Positions 8,360 to 17,418 of a stretch of 64,000 nucleotides of DNA are shown piece after piece; position 1 is the stretch's first letter, and the number at the start of each line of letters is the position of its first letter. The stretch lies in NCBI RefSeq assembly GCF_021531915.1, contig NZ_JAFBIV010000001.1:273881-337880 (forward strand), in the 5' to 3' direction. The position numbers and the translations under genes were made by a program. The DNA is from Oscillibacter valericigenes (GTDB lineage: Bacteria > Bacillota > Clostridia > Oscillospirales > Oscillospiraceae). Under the pieces are notes generated by a model. The model was given only the letters and a program-made list of their open reading frames with translations. It ran no database searches and was not told where the DNA came from.

Positions 8360-9760
8360 TTAATGACTATGTTCATCCTTCCGGCGTTTCTGCTCTTCTT
8401 CCTTGCGCTCTGCATCGTAGAGAGAAGCAATATTCTGCTGAGCAATCAGAAGCTCCTGAGTATCATTTTTCGCCAGTCTGTATTCGGCATAGGCCTGCTT
8501 TTTTGCTGCCAGCACCTCAGCATATTCAATACTGAGATCCTTTACCCTTGGAAGCTTCTTTACGCCCAATTCATCGAAAGCCGCCTTTGCTGCTTTATGA
8601 ATCGTAATCTCTTCCCGATGTGCCTCCAGAAACTTTTTGCTGTAACCGGCTTTGCGGTACTCCTCATAAGTGGCACGCGTCTTAGAATAGTTGATGATAT
8701 GCTTTTTCAGAGTGCCGATCTCCGCCAATCGCTTTTCCGATTGCTGAATAGAGGAGAGCAGAGCATCTCTTTTGGCAGTCTGCTGCTGCACAAGCTGATC
8801 CAGCTGCTCCATGCTTTCAATCTTATGATCCCGCAGAAACAGCAGCGTCTTCGACATCTGCTTTAGGTTATAAACCGATGCCCAGCGCTGATATCCGGCA
8901 CCTTTGTTCTGCAACTTGCTCTGGATATCAATGACAAGATTGAAGGGGCGGACATCTGTGTGGCGGTTACGTTTTTCTCTCGGCTTGCGTTCCTGCTGTC
9001 CGAGGAAATGAGCTCGCAGATCTGTCTCGGTATAGCCGTCCTCCAGAGAGGACAGGCGGATAAAACGGGCCTGATTTTTCCCTTTGACGGAAATATGCTT
9101 TCCGCATTTTATCTCATAATCCAGTGCCTGCAGTTCCTGCAGAAATGCTTCAAAGGACTCCGGCTTCTTCTGCAGAACAGCATCGATATCCTCACAAAGA
9201 ACATCTCTGTTTTTTACTCTGCGAGGGTAGTCTGTTCGTTTTGCACGCTCCCTGTATGGCTTCGGAGTAATTACAGATAGTCCGTTTTCCAGGCAAACCA
9301 GATCACTGACTTTCTGCAGGGCAATGCTGGATAGCCAGAAGTTTTTGAACTTTCTGGTTCCGTCAATGGAGGTGGAATTGAATACGATGTGGTTATGGAC
9401 ATGGGCCCGATCCGTATGAGTTGCTACGATAAAGGCATACTTGCCTTTTGTAAAACGGAGAGCCAGCTCCTGTCCCAATCGGTTCGCTTCCTCCGGTGTG
9501 ATCTCGCCGGGTTTGAAGGACTGACGGATCTGATAAGCAATCACTTCATGCCTCTGGCGGCGGCCGGTGATCTGCTCATATTGGCGTTTGGACAGCATGA
9601 ATTCTTCATCCACGGTCATGGGATCGCACTGATACCCGGTGACAAGTTCACCCTTGTCCGTCTTCTCCGGATTCTTCGCATAATCCGTTCTGTCGCCCAG
9701 ACTCTGGGCGAGGGTTTTTCCTTTATTCACATGCATGGGTATCAGTCTTGTTGCTGCCAT
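8360..9760 (-). CDS. MOBP-family relaxase of the ICE
   Basis: 466 residues from the ATG at 9760, which has AAGGAG nine bases upstream; ATGs at 9766 and 9781 are too close to or ahead of that site. Seen: MHVNKGKTLAQSL at the N-terminus, then the HUH metal-binding motif HTDRAHVHNHIVFN near 115-128. The C-terminal half is basic and helical. Relaxases of this family nick oriT and stay attached to the transferred strand through an N-terminal tyrosine. It is the last backbone gene before cargo 1, downstream of mobC and a small membrane protein. A terminator-like hairpin (9799-9826) precedes its ribosome site. Confidence 0.93.
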   Translation of the reverse strand: MAATRLIPMHVNKGKTLAQSLGDRTDYAKNPEKTDKGELVTGYQCDPMTVDEEFMLSKRQYEQITGRRQRHEVIAYQIRQSFKPGEITPEEANRLGQELALRFTKGKYAFIVATHTDRAHVHNHIVFNSTSIDGTRKFKNFWLSSIALQKVSDLVCLENGLSVITPKPYRERAKRTDYPRRVKNRDVLCEDIDAVLQKKPESFEAFLQELQALDYEIKCGKHISVKGKNQARFIRLSSLEDGYTETDLRAHFLGQQERKPREKRNRHTDVRPFNLVIDIQSKLQNKGAGYQRWASVYNLKQMSKTLLFLRDHKIESMEQLDQLVQQQTAKRDALLSSIQQSEKRLAEIGTLKKHIINYSKTRATYEEYRKAGYSKKFLEAHREEITIHKAAKAAFDELGVKKLPRVKDLSIEYAEVLAAKKQAYAEYRLAKNDTQELLIAQQNIASLYDAERKEEEQKRRKDEHSH

Positions 9761-9798
9761 GGGCATCCGCTCCTTTCTCAAATTTGTGCAAATGAAAA

Positions 9799-9826
9799 GA
9801 CCTGAGGCGTATCAATTCCTCAGGTC
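9799..9826 (-). terminator. Intrinsic terminator/attenuator before the relaxase gene
   Basis: Perfect 9-bp stem GACCTGAGG/CCTCAGGTC with a 10-nt loop, followed on the minus strand by TTTTCATTTG. It lies between the CD1845-like gene and the relaxase ribosome site, so readthrough may control relaxase expression. Confidence 0.7.
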
Positions 9827-9843
9827 CGTTAAGTTATGATTCG

Positions 9844-10137
9844 TCATGAAAAGATAAATTTCGACAATTTCCCGGTCAATGCTTCTAGCCCGAGAGAGAC
9901 TGCCTCGGCAAACATGATTGCCAGGAAAACCAGAACGGCAAATCCAAATAGGAGCGCCGCATAGATCCAGGCATGCTGAAAAAGAAGCATCACAATGCAG
10001 ACGACTAATACCAGATACACCAGTCCGGCGACCATCGCCGAAAGGTTCAAGGCGAGGGAGTAGAAGATAGAGAGTACGGCAACAATTGCCATGATCGGCA
10101 GCGCGAGTATTCGAAAAGGGAGTTTGATCAGCCACAT
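9844..10137 (-). CDS. CD1845-like small membrane protein
   Basis: 97 residues, nearly all hydrophobic: three or four membrane segments starting at KLPFRILALPIMAIVAVLSI, and a short polar C-terminus. Small proteins of this kind (CD1845 family) sit between mobC and the relaxase in clostridial conjugative transposons. They have no assigned reaction. Family match is from pattern and position. Confidence 0.75.
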   Translation of the reverse strand: MWLIKLPFRILALPIMAIVAVLSIFYSLALNLSAMVAGLVYLVLVVCIVMLLFQHAWIYAALLFGFAVLVFLAIMFAEAVSLGLEALTGKLSKFIFS

Positions 10138-10264
10138 AAACGAGTCCTCCTTTGGTTTTTTGAGTATAGTCTATAAAGCGATTTTTCCGAAGTCAAGGAT
10201 GTCAATGCAGCGCTCCGGTGCTTCCTATGTATCCGGTGTGACATCAATCTGCCACACCGTTTCT

Positions 10265-10597
10265 TTACTGGATCGTCGCCAGTCTTGCCAGAATCTCTTT
10301 CGCAATTTCCCAGATTTCATTTTGCCTGTTCTGCAGATCCCGGATGTCCTCCGCATAGATAGAGCCGGTCTCATTGGCTCGCTTGGCATACTGATTCAGA
10401 TTGTTGCTGCAATATCGAAGAAGGGAGACCATTTCCTTCACATCATCCAGTTCCAGATTGACACAGTAGCCGTCCAGCGCCATCTTTCGAAGATAAGAGC
10501 TCTTGTTGCGGATACCCAGTTCATCCATCTTTTGCTTCATGCGCTCCAGTTCTTCCTGAGACATTACAAAGTGGACCCATTTATCTCTTGCCTGCAT
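10265..10597 (-). CDS. mobC: MobC relaxosome accessory protein
   Basis: 110 residues, helical, with the MobC pattern: a short beta-like start (KWVHFVMSQEELERMKQKM), a ribbon-helix-helix-like segment (GIRNKSSYLRKMALDGY), then NNLNQYAKRANETG and a C-terminal helix. MobC proteins bind next to oriT and help the relaxase open the DNA. GGAGGTGCCCC precedes the ATG. The 127 bp downstream (10138-10264) is non-coding and is another place to look for oriT. Confidence 0.9.
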   Translation of the reverse strand: MQARDKWVHFVMSQEELERMKQKMDELGIRNKSSYLRKMALDGYCVNLELDDVKEMVSLLRYCSNNLNQYAKRANETGSIYAEDIRDLQNRQNEIWEIAKEILARLATIQ

Positions 10598-10620
10598 GGG
10601 GCACCTCCTGATGTTTATTT

Positions 10621-11136
10621 TTACTCACGAACCCTTTCCTCCGGACCACAGAAAATAAAAGGACGCTCCGGTCTGTGAGGCGGTTCATGCAGCTGCTGTT
10701 CCTTCAGCTTTGCAAGCACAGACTGCTTTGCCTCCTCATCGGCACATTTGCATGCCTGAAGCGTCGGATCCGGTTCCGGAAGGTTATTGATGATGCCGTC
10801 AAAGCTGTTATCGTTCTGCTCCACCGCGTCTTCCACAGCGCGAAGGGCAGCTCTTCCGGGATCTCTTTCCGGAAACCGTTCCGGATGAAGAATGATCTCC
10901 ACGCGGTTCATCACCTGGGGATCATCGAAGACTACACCATTCAGCCACTCCTCGCATTCATGCCAGCCGCCCATGGTAATGACCTGACCGCCTTCGCCAA
11001 AGAAGCGGAGATTATCGTTTGTACTTTCAAGGCCGTCATAGGTATAACCGGCTGCTTCCATCGCTGCAATCAGCGGATCCTTATCTGCCGGAGTATCATG
11101 CATGGGCTCGGTAAATTCATCATGCCAATCACTCAT
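10621..11136 (-). CDS. ICE accessory protein of unknown function
   Basis: 171 residues from the ATG at 11136, which overlaps the stop of the TTRAP gene as ATGAGTGA and has GGAGGATG upstream; the longer frame from 11169 has no such support. Acidic and soluble, with AAMEAAGYTYDGLES, GGWHECEEWLNGVVFDDP and a Pro-rich C-terminus. No catalytic motif recognised. It is translationally coupled to the transposon-transfer-assisting gene, so a role in transfer or its regulation is likely but unproven. Confidence 0.78.
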   Translation of the reverse strand: MSDWHDEFTEPMHDTPADKDPLIAAMEAAGYTYDGLESTNDNLRFFGEGGQVITMGGWHECEEWLNGVVFDDPQVMNRVEIILHPERFPERDPGRAALRAVEDAVEQNDNSFDGIINNLPEPDPTLQACKCADEEAKQSVLAKLKEQQLHEPPHRPERPFIFCGPEERVRE

Positions 11137-11347
11137 TTTTCTCATCCTCCTCATACACGGTAAAGTCAATAGCAGCGAAGTCTGCGTCGGTCATGGCCGA
11201 CATTTTCTTCAGCGTCTTCTCGCAGAGTTCCTTCAGTTCATGGTCCTCGATATTCGGGATACTGGTTTTTATGTCGAAAATCGCCATTCTTCGACAAGTG
11301 TGATTCATAGCCTGAATCAGATTCATTTCTTCTACAGTAAACATCAT
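11129..11347 (-). CDS. Transposon-transfer-assisting (TTRAP) family protein
   Basis: 72 residues with the typical start FTVEEMNLIQAMNH and the ending KKMSAMTDADFAAIDF, which match the TTRAP family of clostridial conjugative transposons. Its biochemical role is not known. The start overlaps the previous stop (CGATGATG), with AAGGAGG upstream. Confidence 0.88.
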   Translation of the reverse strand: MMFTVEEMNLIQAMNHTCRRMAIFDIKTSIPNIEDHELKELCEKTLKKMSAMTDADFAAIDFTVYEEDEKNE

Positions 11348-12810
11348 CGCGATTCCTCCTTTTTCTGTTTCTTTTGTTTCTTCCGAGCAGTCTTTGTTTT
11401 CGGTTTTGAAGACTTCTCCTTTTCAGATTCTTCTTTCTTTGCCTGCAGATCTGCAAGGGCAGAGGGAGGGGATAGTGCTGTTTCTTTCTGCTCCACAACC
11501 TCCCAGAATTTCTGGCACTGCTCTTGTGAAAGGCCAAGGTTTTCCGTCTCCATAAATCCGAAAGTAACTTCTTTTACAGCTTTCGCAGTCTCTGCTTTTT
11601 CAACTTGAGATGTCCAGTAGTGAAGCTCAGCCGTCGATGTCAGAACCGGTTCCAACTTTCGGAGCTCACTCTCCGTCATGGCATCCCAGACATCTTTTCC
11701 CTCAGAATGAATGGTAAAGCCTTCACCATCATCATGCTGGGATACCGTAAGCTTCAGCGTCATTGGTTCACCAACGATTTCACAGGAAAAGGTGTGCTCT
11801 GCCATACGGGAATGCGGCATATACTCTGAATCGATACATTCGATGTTCTTCACGTCATCTGCTGTCAGGTGAGCCCAGGCATATTCCTTCTGCAGTACCG
11901 CCAGACGCTCATCAATTTCCGTGATCATCTCCGAAGCAGTCTTACGGATCTTATCCAGGGAGGCCTTCAGCTCCGGAGTATCTTTCCCATGAGACCAGCC
12001 TGCTACATAGGCAAAGCTGTAATCTCCGGTATCAATTCCGTAATGCTGACATACGGTGAAGGCCACCGATTCCGCCTCCACCTCCTTGTGATTTCTGGTA
12101 AGCTTCGGCTCCAGAGGGTCCACCTTGATTGTGGGGTCAATGGAGTGAAGCTTCTGGTGGGTCATCTCGTGGATTGCTGTTTTCACAGTCTGCACCTGGC
12201 TCATGCCTTCCTGAATGGCGATGCGGTTCTCGACGGTGTGGAAATATCCCTTTGCTCCGCCTGTGATCTGCTCAAAATCCATCGGTACAGGACAGGCCTT
12301 CTTCAATGCTTCGAAGAACATTTCATACTGCGCTACATCGCCGGTCAGTTCATTTACACCGAGAGTGGGCAAAGGCTTTCCATCAGTCTGACTGACATCG
12401 AAAACATTGACCACCTTGAACGCAGGCATCAGGACTTCCTTCGTTTCCTTTACACTGGTCCCATCCGGATTTGTAAGGATCTCACCGGTGACAGGATCGG
12501 TTTTCTCAACCTCCATTTTCTTTTTGTAGGGAGTAGGGGCGAGAATGCGAATGCCGTTTTCGCCTTTCTGCACCTGACGCCCGAACTGCTTCTGCCAGGC
12601 GGTGTATCCGGCCACCAGCGTGGCATCCGGCTTCTGCATGGCAATCAGGATCGTATTGTTCAGGGAATAATCATGGAACTTAGAAAGCGTTTTCAGATAC
12701 TGCTTGAATTTGTCGCTTTCAAAAAGTGCCTGTATTCCGGCCTCCAGCTGATCCGTGATCGCCTTTACCTTCTCGAATTGCGAAGGGTAGGTTTTCTGTT
12801 CTGTGCTCAT
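11344..12810 (-). CDS. ArdC-like protein with a zinc-metallopeptidase motif
   Basis: 488 residues from the ATG at 12810, which shares ATGA with the upstream stop and follows GGAGGA. Seen: an N-terminal ArdC-type ssDNA-binding-like domain (FHDYSLNNTILIAMQKPDA, then GENGIRILAP), an HEMTH zinc-binding motif (HExxH) with a downstream Glu-rich segment, and a basic C-terminal tail rich in KKQKKQKK. ArdC proteins protect incoming single-stranded DNA from host restriction. An anti-restriction job during establishment is inferred from the family. Confidence 0.85.
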   Translation of the reverse strand: MSTEQKTYPSQFEKVKAITDQLEAGIQALFESDKFKQYLKTLSKFHDYSLNNTILIAMQKPDATLVAGYTAWQKQFGRQVQKGENGIRILAPTPYKKKMEVEKTDPVTGEILTNPDGTSVKETKEVLMPAFKVVNVFDVSQTDGKPLPTLGVNELTGDVAQYEMFFEALKKACPVPMDFEQITGGAKGYFHTVENRIAIQEGMSQVQTVKTAIHEMTHQKLHSIDPTIKVDPLEPKLTRNHKEVEAESVAFTVCQHYGIDTGDYSFAYVAGWSHGKDTPELKASLDKIRKTASEMITEIDERLAVLQKEYAWAHLTADDVKNIECIDSEYMPHSRMAEHTFSCEIVGEPMTLKLTVSQHDDGEGFTIHSEGKDVWDAMTESELRKLEPVLTSTAELHYWTSQVEKAETAKAVKEVTFGFMETENLGLSQEQCQKFWEVVEQKETALSPPSALADLQAKKEESEKEKSSKPKTKTARKKQKKQKKEESR

Positions 12811-13712
12811 AAGCATTCCTCCGACTTCTTCTTTTCAGAAACGAGCTTGAGGCGGGAATCCGTATCAGACGCCCTGACACCATTCGCCATGCGTTTTTCA
12901 TGGAGCTGCTTCAGTACAGAGTTCAGTTTTTCCTCCGCGACATCAGCTGCTCGATCTTCAACCATGTCATAATCCATTTCGGCAAAGTTTTTATGCTGCC
13001 AACCGAGGTCCTGCAAAATCATATCTCTGCATTCCTGAATCGTGATGCTTGCCAGATCAATCTGACCGCCATCTACTTCAGCAAAGCTTTTGTCGTAGAT
13101 TGAGTAGTCCCAGCCGTCATCCGTGGCGTGGATGGAGAGATACTCCCGGTGGCCAACCTGCCATGCAGCCTGATCCTTCAGCATTTCCGGTTCCGGGCTG
13201 GCTTTTCCGTCGCCTCGTTCCAGAATCTCAGCAAACTGACAGATGTGGTAAACCTCGCCGCCGATCCGGGTATGGTAATCGTCGATGTACTCACAGGGCG
13301 CAACGAAGCTTCGGTCCGGATAATCGATCTTTACCTTTCCGCCGTCAGGGATACGGAACAATTCATCATAGTTGCTGGTGATAAAGCGGATGCTGTGGTC
13401 ATGAGGATCCTCCCGGTGCGCCTTTCGATAGGCTCGTCTGGCGTCCTTGATCTGATCCAGGGTGCGAAGAGCAACTCCGGAAACCACTTCCCCCTTGAAG
13501 CCAATCTCCTGAATCGCCATCACTCTGGCACAGGCAAGAGGATTTCGAATCGGATTCTCCAGCATATCCTCATAGGTGATCAGACCGGTGTACTGAGCAG
13601 CGCCGGTAGTCTTATCAAAGGCTTCATAGGCAAATCCCGTCTCCATTTCCTTCAAGTGAAGATAGGACTCATTGTCTACCAGATACAGTGCTTCCTTTTT
13701 ATCGGAAATCAT
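12807..13712 (-). CDS. LPD16-like ICE accessory protein
   Basis: 301 residues. The central part, EYLSIHATDDGWDYSIYDK followed by a VDGGQID segment, matches large polyvalent protein-associated domains (LPD16-like) common in ICEs and phages. The N-terminal part (LYLVDNESYLHLKEMETGF) is also found in such accessory proteins. No catalytic residues are evident. It overlaps topB upstream (ATGA) and the ArdC-like gene downstream, forming one translational unit. Confidence 0.75.
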   Translation of the reverse strand: MISDKKEALYLVDNESYLHLKEMETGFAYEAFDKTTGAAQYTGLITYEDMLENPIRNPLACARVMAIQEIGFKGEVVSGVALRTLDQIKDARRAYRKAHREDPHDHSIRFITSNYDELFRIPDGGKVKIDYPDRSFVAPCEYIDDYHTRIGGEVYHICQFAEILERGDGKASPEPEMLKDQAAWQVGHREYLSIHATDDGWDYSIYDKSFAEVDGGQIDLASITIQECRDMILQDLGWQHKNFAEMDYDMVEDRAADVAEEKLNSVLKQLHEKRMANGVRASDTDSRLKLVSEKKKSEECL

Positions 13713-15826
13713 TTTTCTCCACCTCCCTTGATGCCGCTGCGGCTATTTTCAAATTCCAGATGGAAGTTGGCCCGTCCGTTCTCTTCCGTGGTGAGAAGCA
13801 AAGTGGCGTTGTAGTTCTTTCCGGATTTCTGACTCTTGCAGTCCTTCAGGCGAATGCGGCCATCCAAAAGCAGCTTCTCAACCATTCCGGAGGATAGATG
13901 CTTCCCGATACTCTTGAAAAAAGCATTGTCCTTCCAGAGAACAAAGCGACATTCCTTTTTGCTACAGAACCAGCCCTTCTGTTTTTCCAGCACATCCGCC
14001 TGACAGCAGGGACAGGCTCCGACTCGTTTGTGATCTGACATAAGTGTTTCTGCTCCTTTCACAGCCTCGTAGTTTTGAACCAGCCCGGAAATCATGTCCG
14101 TGATCTCCCGCATGAAGTCCCTGGCCTCATAATCACCACGCTCCATCCGGAGAAGCTTTTGCTCCCAGTCTGCCGTCATAGAAGCAGACTGAATCTGCTC
14201 CGGCATGACCGTAATCAGAGAATTGCCCTTATCGGTGGAAACAAGATAGCGTGTTTTCTTGTCGCTTTTGCGCTCCATGAAGCCCTTCTGAACCAGCTTT
14301 TCAATCGTGCCTGCGCGAGTGGCAGGGGTACCAAGGCCTTTTCGTTCAGCATCCTCCGGAATATCCTCGGCACCGGCGGTCTCCATGGCAGAGAGGAGGG
14401 TATCCTCAGTAAAACGCTTCGGCGCAGTTGTTTTCCCTTCTTTGATTTCTGCCTGGGATAAAGAAATAATGGCATCCGGCGAAAGGGTTGGACCGGTATA
14501 GGCTTCCTTTTCCTTATCCTTCACCGGATAGAACCGCTGCCAGATATCTTTCCAGCCCCCAAAGAGGACTGTCTTGATCTTTTTCGAAAACTCTTCGCCG
14601 CCGCAGGTCAGGACAATGGTATCCTCCGCATAGCGATGGTCGGGAGCTGCGGCACAAAGCAGCCTGACCGCAATCAGCTGAAGAATTGCCTTCTCACCGG
14701 AGGGAAGCGCGGTAAGATTGGCAGCGCACATGGTTTTTGTCGGAATAATGGCGTGGTGATCGCTGACCTTCCGGCTATCACACATCACATCTACAGCGAT
14801 TTCTGTGTTGTCGTCAGATTTCAATGCAGATGCATCAACACCGATTTTCCCCGCCACCTGAGAAATGAGAGGAGGAAGCATCGGCTTCATGTCATCTGTC
14901 AGATATCTGCTGTCGGTACGGGGATAGGTCACAAACTTCTTTTCATAAAGCGCCTGGGTGTAGTCCAGCGTCTGCTGTGCGGTAAAGCCGAGGATACGGT
15001 TGGCATCACGCTGCAGGCTGGTCAGGTCATAGAGAAGCGGGGCTCGCTCCGTTTTCTCCTTTCGGTTCAAGGACTTGATCACGGCTTTCATGGTCTCCTT
15101 ACATTTGGCAAGCAGCTGCTGTGCATCGCCTTTTTCATCAAAACGCCTGCTGGTTGCAATGATACCGTTCAGCCCAAGCTGCACGGTGTAGAAGGGCTTC
15201 GGCTGGAAGGCGGCGATCTCGGCATCACGCATGACGACCATTGCCAGAGTCGGTGTCATTACGCGGCCAACGTTCAGGGTCTGGTGATACAGGCATGAAA
15301 AAAGCCGGGTGGCGTTCATTCCGACAATCCAGTCGGCACGCTCCCGGCAAAGGGCTGCTTCATACAAAGCATCATATTTGCTTGACGGTTCCAGATGGAC
15401 AAATCCATCCTTGATGGCCTGATCCTCCATACTGGAGATCCAGAGCCTTTCGAAGGGCTTCCTGCAGCCTGCCTGATGATAGACCAAACGGAAGATGAGT
15501 TCTCCTTCACGTCCGGCATCCGTTGCACAGACAAGGCTTTCGACATCATCGCGCTTCATCAGCTTTTTCAGGATGCCGAACTGCTTCTTGGTAGAAGCTG
15601 AGACCTGATACTTCCAGGTGGCTGGCAGAATAGGAAGGTCTGTAAGTCGCCATTTGGCATAGGTCTCATCGTAGGCCTCCGGCGGCGAGAGCTCTACCAG
15701 GTGCCCAACGCACCAGCTGACGATATAGTCATTGCCTTCCAAATAACCGTCGCATCGTTTGTTTGCACCCAGAACCTTAGCCAGGGACCGGGCAACCGAG
15801 GGTTTCTCGGCAAGTACGAGTTTCAT
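13709..15826 (-). CDS. topB: DNA topoisomerase III (type IA)
   Basis: 705 residues. Seen: TOPRIM start KLVLAEKPSVARSLA, the acidic ATDAGREGEL motif at 101-110, catalytic tyrosine 301 in KKFVTYPRTDSRYL, and a C-terminal Cys-rich zinc region (CPCCQADVLEKQKGWFC). It relaxes or decatenates DNA through a 5'-phosphotyrosine intermediate. ICE-borne copies are standard in this family and probably handle topology during transfer. It is the first gene after cargo 2, led by AAGGAGG and a large hairpin (15840-15890). Confidence 0.96.
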   Translation of the reverse strand: MKLVLAEKPSVARSLAKVLGANKRCDGYLEGNDYIVSWCVGHLVELSPPEAYDETYAKWRLTDLPILPATWKYQVSASTKKQFGILKKLMKRDDVESLVCATDAGREGELIFRLVYHQAGCRKPFERLWISSMEDQAIKDGFVHLEPSSKYDALYEAALCRERADWIVGMNATRLFSCLYHQTLNVGRVMTPTLAMVVMRDAEIAAFQPKPFYTVQLGLNGIIATSRRFDEKGDAQQLLAKCKETMKAVIKSLNRKEKTERAPLLYDLTSLQRDANRILGFTAQQTLDYTQALYEKKFVTYPRTDSRYLTDDMKPMLPPLISQVAGKIGVDASALKSDDNTEIAVDVMCDSRKVSDHHAIIPTKTMCAANLTALPSGEKAILQLIAVRLLCAAAPDHRYAEDTIVLTCGGEEFSKKIKTVLFGGWKDIWQRFYPVKDKEKEAYTGPTLSPDAIISLSQAEIKEGKTTAPKRFTEDTLLSAMETAGAEDIPEDAERKGLGTPATRAGTIEKLVQKGFMERKSDKKTRYLVSTDKGNSLITVMPEQIQSASMTADWEQKLLRMERGDYEARDFMREITDMISGLVQNYEAVKGAETLMSDHKRVGACPCCQADVLEKQKGWFCSKKECRFVLWKDNAFFKSIGKHLSSGMVEKLLLDGRIRLKDCKSQKSGKNYNATLLLTTEENGRANFHLEFENSRSGIKGGGEK

Positions 15827-15839
15827 TGTGGGTTTCCTC

Positions 15840-15890
15840 CTTACATAGAATAACCCCTCCGATCCGATGAGGAAGGGAGGGGTATGTAAG
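15840..15890 (-). terminator. Two-tier hairpin between cargo 2 and topB
   Basis: Inner stem ACCCCTCC/GGAGGGGT (15853-15860 with 15876-15883) nested in an outer CTTACAT/ATGTAAG pair (15840-15846 with 15884-15890). It sits five bases past the stop of the 507-residue gene and ahead of the topB ribosome site. The downstream side is only weakly T-rich, so it may be an attenuator rather than a full terminator. Confidence 0.55.
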
Positions 15891-15894
15891 AAGA

Positions 15895-17418
15895 TTAAAT
15901 ATTAAATGGCAATTTGACGGTTGAAGCAAACTCCTTAAATGCTCCTTTGACTTCTTCCAGTTTTTCAGGAGCGGACTGCGCAACCGCATCTATCGTCTGG
16001 TTAGCAAACTCATTTGCTTTAGTTGCCAGAAACTCTGCCCCTTCTGATCCTAACTCGACTACAGTCTCATAGGCTTCAGTCGCAACAACACAACCGACAA
16101 CTCCTCCAACAATACCGCCAGCAACTGTACCAACAGGTCCTGCCACTGTTCCTATAGCAGCGCCTATTTGCGCACCTTCAATGCCACCGGCAACCATTGC
16201 AGCATTTCCTCCCAAATTATACGCTAATTCTAATCCATCTATTTTTCCTTGCGCATAATCAGAGATATCCTCATATGACTGAACTGCAAAAGATACCGCT
16301 GCGGCAGGAAGACAAGAACCGCCTATGCTTTGAATCAGTTGATTTGATGAAGCACGCATAGTTTGAGCAACAGCAGTGCTTACGAATGCAGTTCCATAAC
16401 CCAATGCGCCTGCAGCTGCAGTATCTTCAACTACATCAACAACCATCTCTGTAGCCGTTATTTCTCCCTCAAAATATGAAGAAACATTATCAACTGTAGA
16501 TACCACTGCAGTAATACCCGCAGCCAATGCACCGCTCTTAAGCCCTTCAGCATTACTGACTTTTGCAACCTCACTGGTATACATTTTAGCGGCATACGCT
16601 TTAGGATGCATCCGTGCATAAACAGCCTCATCTGTTGAGACCGTGCTTTTTTCAGCCATTTGTTCCAACTGATTCAATTTGTCAATTCGCCGTTCTAAAG
16701 ACTGTACAACATCAGTTTTGCCATCTGCGGAAACTCGTTCCAATTGCTGTTGAAGACTGGCACGTCTATCTTTGATTGCTACTAAAGCGTCATCGTAATA
16801 ATCTTTAGGACATTCAATTTTGTCGACAGACCCATCAAAGTATTTGTCGAAATCTTTGGACATCATCTTTGATACCCATTCTTTTCCATTGGCACCAACG
16901 AATTTGGTTTGAATACGTTCAACAATCTGTCCATTAGCATCCACACGAACTTTATCTACAAACTGGTCATTTCGCTTGAATAATTCCGGAAGGTCATCAG
17001 CACGAACTGTTTTAATTCCAGTTCCCTCAGTTTGAGCTATCATATTTTCTTTCCAGGTTGAAACAACCTCAGCTGCATAACCGGATTGCTGTTTGATGTT
17101 TTGGACTGCATATTCAGGATTGATCTTCCAACTGCTGATTTCTTCAAGGCCTAGCGTGTGGAAGCCATTTTTCTCTATACCATACAGCAATTGGCGTGTT
17201 GACTCCATTATCGTTGGACGTAAAGCAGCTACAGTCGCAGTGTCGTCTATTCCGATTGTTCTAGCAATACTCTCATCCACCGCTGGATCAATACTCTGAT
17301 AGAAGCCATCCCGGGGTTGCACATTTGTATCAAAACCACGGTGTAAAATCTCAAGATGCGCACGCAAATCCAACTGTTCAACTTGGAGGCCTTTTGTATC
17401 TAAACTATCTAGTGTCAT
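15895..17418 (-). CDS. Glycine-zipper protein, cargo-2 component (possible membrane effector)
   Basis: 507 residues, family not recognised. The first 280 or so residues are polar and helical, with a coiled-coil-prone stretch ending LDKLNQLEQM-type heptads. From about 300 the chain becomes Ala/Gly/Val-rich: GALAAGITAVVSTVDNVSS, then a second hydrophobic block, then a strong glycine-zipper run GAAIGTVAGPVGTVAGGIVG near 420-440. Glycine zippers are typical of membrane-inserting or channel-forming helices. The gene overlaps the HerA gene by four bases (ATGA), so the two are made together. A membrane-damaging effector or a docking protein for the ATPase are the two obvious possibilities. Both are inference. 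Confidence 0.75.
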   Translation of the reverse strand: MTLDSLDTKGLQVEQLDLRAHLEILHRGFDTNVQPRDGFYQSIDPAVDESIARTIGIDDTATVAALRPTIMESTRQLLYGIEKNGFHTLGLEEISSWKINPEYAVQNIKQQSGYAAEVVSTWKENMIAQTEGTGIKTVRADDLPELFKRNDQFVDKVRVDANGQIVERIQTKFVGANGKEWVSKMMSKDFDKYFDGSVDKIECPKDYYDDALVAIKDRRASLQQQLERVSADGKTDVVQSLERRIDKLNQLEQMAEKSTVSTDEAVYARMHPKAYAAKMYTSEVAKVSNAEGLKSGALAAGITAVVSTVDNVSSYFEGEITATEMVVDVVEDTAAAGALGYGTAFVSTAVAQTMRASSNQLIQSIGGSCLPAAAVSFAVQSYEDISDYAQGKIDGLELAYNLGGNAAMVAGGIEGAQIGAAIGTVAGPVGTVAGGIVGGVVGCVVATEAYETVVELGSEGAEFLATKANEFANQTIDAVAQSAPEKLEEVKGAFKEFASTVKLPFNI